DNA from: an uncultured Agathobaculum sp.
GTDB lineage: Bacteria > Bacillota > Clostridia > Oscillospirales > Butyricicoccaceae
Assembly (NCBI GenBank): GCA_944376955.1
Contig: CALWEB010000172.1
Location: forward strand, 1 to 16,980
Length of the DNA: 16,980 nt
Reading direction: 5' to 3'
The translations under genes were made by a program, and so were the position numbers. This document shows positions 15,657 to 16,980 of the stretch, in pieces. Position 1 is the stretch's first letter. Every line of letters starts with the position of its first letter. The notes below the pieces were generated by a model. That model worked only from the letters and a program-made list of their open reading frames with translations. It did no database searches and was not told the origin of the DNA.

Positions 15657-15685
15657 ATGATACCACAGGTTTTTGACACGGTCAA
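15657..15685 (-). promoter_or_regulatory. Strong SigA-type promoter of the S-layer gene
   Basis: On the minus strand TTGACC (15685-15680) and TATCAT (15662-15657) are 17 bases apart. The -35 is half of a perfect inverted repeat TTGAC-ACG-GTCAA (15673-15685), which could be an operator. Confidence 0.75.
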
Positions 15686-15700
15686 GCAAAGTGCCGTGAA

Positions 15701-15765
15701 TGTAACATGGGTGTAATATTGTAACATACGGCATTTTTCGATGTTTTCCACAGTATTTTCCACAG
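15701..15765. repeat. Two repeat clusters upstream of the S-layer promoter
   Basis: Cluster one holds TGTAACAT (15701-15708), TGTAATAT (15712-15719) and TGTAACAT (15720-15727). Cluster two holds TTTTCCACAG twice (15744-15753 and 15756-15765), 12 bases apart. Both lie upstream of the -35 of the S-layer gene, where activator or repressor sites would be expected. TTTTCCACA also fits the loose DnaA-box consensus TTWTNCACA. Confidence 0.6.
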
Positions 15766-15958
15766 AAAGTGTGCGTTTTCTGGTGTCCCTCCGGAAGGCG
15801 TCCGCTGCTGCGTCCCCGCAATACCTTATATAATATATGTATGACTTCTGCACTGTGCTTCCTGCTTGTCTGCCACCCTGTAACACACCTGTGCAGAGGC
15901 CGGATGATATTGGAAACCGCTGCACAGCGTATCCACCATGGTACTTTCGTGCAATCTA
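15766..15958. other. Intergenic stretch without recognised gene
   Basis: Between the S-layer upstream repeats and the promoter of the next gene no coding region with a ribosome site is seen. It contains an isolated TATAAT (15829-15834) in an AT-rich patch without a matching -35 on either strand. No RNA gene is recognised. Confidence 0.5.
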
Positions 15959-15967
15959 TGATATACT
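15959..15967 (+). promoter_or_regulatory. Probable extended -10 promoter of the second SLH gene
   Basis: TGA-TATACT (15959-15967) is an extended -10. No good -35 is found 16-18 bases upstream, which extended -10 promoters tolerate. The transcript would start near 15974, about 57 nt before the TTG start. Confidence 0.45.
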
Positions 15968-16012
15968 TTTAGTGACGCAACAGCACACAGAAGCCGTTTG
16001 CGCATTTTTTAG

Positions 16013-16020
16013 AAAGAGGG
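16013..16020 (+). promoter_or_regulatory. AAAGAGGG ribosome site that fixes the TTG start of the second SLH gene
   Basis: AAAGAGGG ends 10 bases before TTG at 16031. The in-frame TGA at 16025-16027 excludes anything further upstream. Confidence 0.65.
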
Positions 16021-16030
16021 TGTGTGATGC

Positions 16031-16980
16031 TTGAAATTTTTTCGATATTCCGCATCATTGATTGTCATCTGCATGTTTTTCTTTCGTGTGAGCACAGCCA
16101 CAGCGGCTTATACGGATGCTACGTCGCACTGGGCCGCGGACTCCATTGACTTTGTCTCTCAGGCAGGGCTGATGGATGGCTTTTCTGATTATACGTTTGG
16201 CACGAACGCGCCAGCCACGCGTGCCTGTCTCGTGCAGGCACTCTATCATCTGGAGGCGGATACCACGATATTGACCGCCGTCCCCTTTCAAGACGTCCCG
16301 GCGGATGCGTCCTATGCCGATGCAGTGCTGTGGGGCGCATCCAACGGCATCATCGAAGGCGACGGCAATGGGCGTTTTAACCCCGGTGGCTCATTGACAC
16401 GGGAACAGCTTGCCGCCATTTCTTACCGCTATGCAGCACTTCTGGATGTGGATCTGACGGTGCAGAACGATTTATCCATCTACGAAGACGCAGGCCAAAT
16501 CAGCAGCTATGCGCAAACCGCCATGCAATGGGCCAATGCACAAGGGCTGATAACCGGCACCACTGCCACGACCCTCACCCCACAGGGAACGGTGACACGC
16601 GCACAGCTGGCCACAATCATACAGCGCCTGTCCGACCTGCTCGGCATTGTGCCGGAACCCCCAGCCCCTGATCAAAACACGGTCACCAATTCGTATACGG
16701 CATTTACCACCTCTCTCGGGCCTGTCACACGGATGGACGTGGAACAGGCGCTGACCGAAGTGTCTCACAAAACACGCTATTATACCGATACAGAGGGATG
16801 CACCGTCGAAATGGGGCGTTCCGTTGCCGCACTGGCTACACCGGCACATATTACCGCACAATTCCAGATGGCAGGCAGCAACGGCACCATCCGCTGGTAT
16901 GATTTTACCACCGAACGATGGTATGAACAACCACTCTCCTCCGGTGTTTTGCCGCGCGGCATGTATTTCATCCGCGTAGG
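16031..16980 (+). CDS. Secreted protein with three SLH repeats, C-terminus beyond the window
   Basis: From the TTG at 16031 the frame stays open for 316 codons to the edge. The start reads (M)KFFRYSASLIVICMFFF then RVSTATAA, a signal peptide with cleavage near residue 25. Three SLH repeats follow: about 27-75 (TDATSHWAADSIDFVSQAG with ATRA at 62-65), about 85-140 (FQDVPADASYADAVLWGASN, LTRE at 122-125) and about 150-205 (VTRA at 189-192). After a Pro-rich linker (208-214) a new region starts that I do not recognise. The first in-frame ATG (16073) would remove half of the signal peptide, so the TTG is preferred. It should be a wall-bound surface protein anchored to the same polymer as the S-layer protein; its own function depends on the missing part. 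Codon use is mixed, unlike the S-layer gene, so expression is probably lower. Confidence 0.85.
   Translation, partial: MKFFRYSASLIVICMFFFRVSTATAAYTDATSHWAADSIDFVSQAGLMDGFSDYTFGTNAPATRACLVQALYHLEADTTILTAVPFQDVPADASYADAVLWGASNGIIEGDGNGRFNPGGSLTREQLAAISYRYAALLDVDLTVQNDLSIYEDAGQISSYAQTAMQWANAQGLITGTTATTLTPQGTVTRAQLATIIQRLSDLLGIVPEPPAPDQNTVTNSYTAFTTSLGPVTRMDVEQALTEVSHKTRYYTDTEGCTVEMGRSVAALATPAHITAQFQMAGSNGTIRWYDFTTERWYEQPLSSGVLPRGMYFIRV

Noticed and set aside
13124..15676. 850-codon open frame on the plus strand opposite the S-layer gene
   Set aside because: It is exactly antisense to a gene with a signal peptide, SLH repeats, promoter and ribosome site. Its composition (Val/Leu/Ser/Asn-rich, no domain) follows from the restricted codon use of the S-layer gene, which seldom yields stops in that frame.
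15744..15765. Replication origin indicated by DnaA-box-like repeats
   Set aside because: Only two boxes, no replication genes nearby and no clear unwinding element; retained only as a possible regulatory site.
15829..15834. Perfect TATAAT as a promoter of the second SLH gene
   Set aside because: No acceptable -35 or extended -10 accompanies it, and it is about 200 bases from the coding start; the TGATATACT at 15959 fits better.
1..16980. CRISPR arrays, tRNA/rRNA genes, insertion sequences, integrase sites
   Set aside because: Scanning by eye on both strands found no regular repeat-spacer array, no tRNA-like cloverleaf, and no transposase or integrase motif.

Overview
The window looks like a chromosomal segment from a Gram-positive, low-to-moderate-GC Clostridia member (an Oscillospiraceae/Butyricicoccaceae-like gut anaerobe is my best guess). 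The reasons are strong AGGAGG-type ribosome binding sites, SigA-type -35/-10 promoters with 17-base spacers, S-layer-homology (SLH) surface proteins, an LCP-family wall ligase, and many sharp intrinsic terminators. The taxonomic guess is inference; no rRNA or marker gene lies inside the window.

Layout. (1) 1-297, minus: the N-terminal third of a sugar-nucleotidyltransferase-like gene, cut by the window edge, divergent from (2) pyk (605-2068, plus), which is followed 4 bases later by an LCP-family wall-polymer ligase gene (2073-3290), with an intrinsic terminator behind. (3) An M16B zinc peptidase (3372-4619, plus) converges on (4) a sodium:alanine/glycine symporter of the AGCS family (4686-6071, minus), with a perfect 18-bp hairpin between them. 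The symporter has its own promoter and a ~155-nt structured leader that looks like a transcription attenuator. (5) A polyprenyl-phosphate sugar transferase (6325-7701, minus, TTG start) is divergent from (6) a GT4 glycosyltransferase (7897-9021) and a 919-aa O-antigen-ligase/Wzy-like membrane protein with two extracytoplasmic beta-rich parts (9088-11847). The promoter of this pair is followed almost at once by an intrinsic terminator. (7) A stand-alone phage tail-fibre-like gene (12030-12758) sits between two terminators. (8) A large SLH-bearing S-layer-type protein (12830-15607, minus) has a strong promoter, a leader hairpin and a repeat-rich upstream region. (9) A second SLH protein starts at a TTG (16031) and runs off the right edge.

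How the genes fit together. Apart from pyk and the symporter, most of the window concerns the cell surface: lipid-linked glycan initiation (sugar transferase), glycan extension (GT4), polymerisation or transfer of the glycan (ligase-like protein), attachment of polymers to peptidoglycan (LCP), and SLH proteins that would bind such secondary wall polymers. One reading, which is inference, is that the transferase/GT4/ligase set glycosylates the adjacent S-layer protein or builds its wall anchor. The parts I consider most worth a second look are the symporter leader, the promoter-plus-terminator in front of the glycosyltransferase operon, the orphan tail-fibre-like gene, and the architecture of the ligase-like protein.
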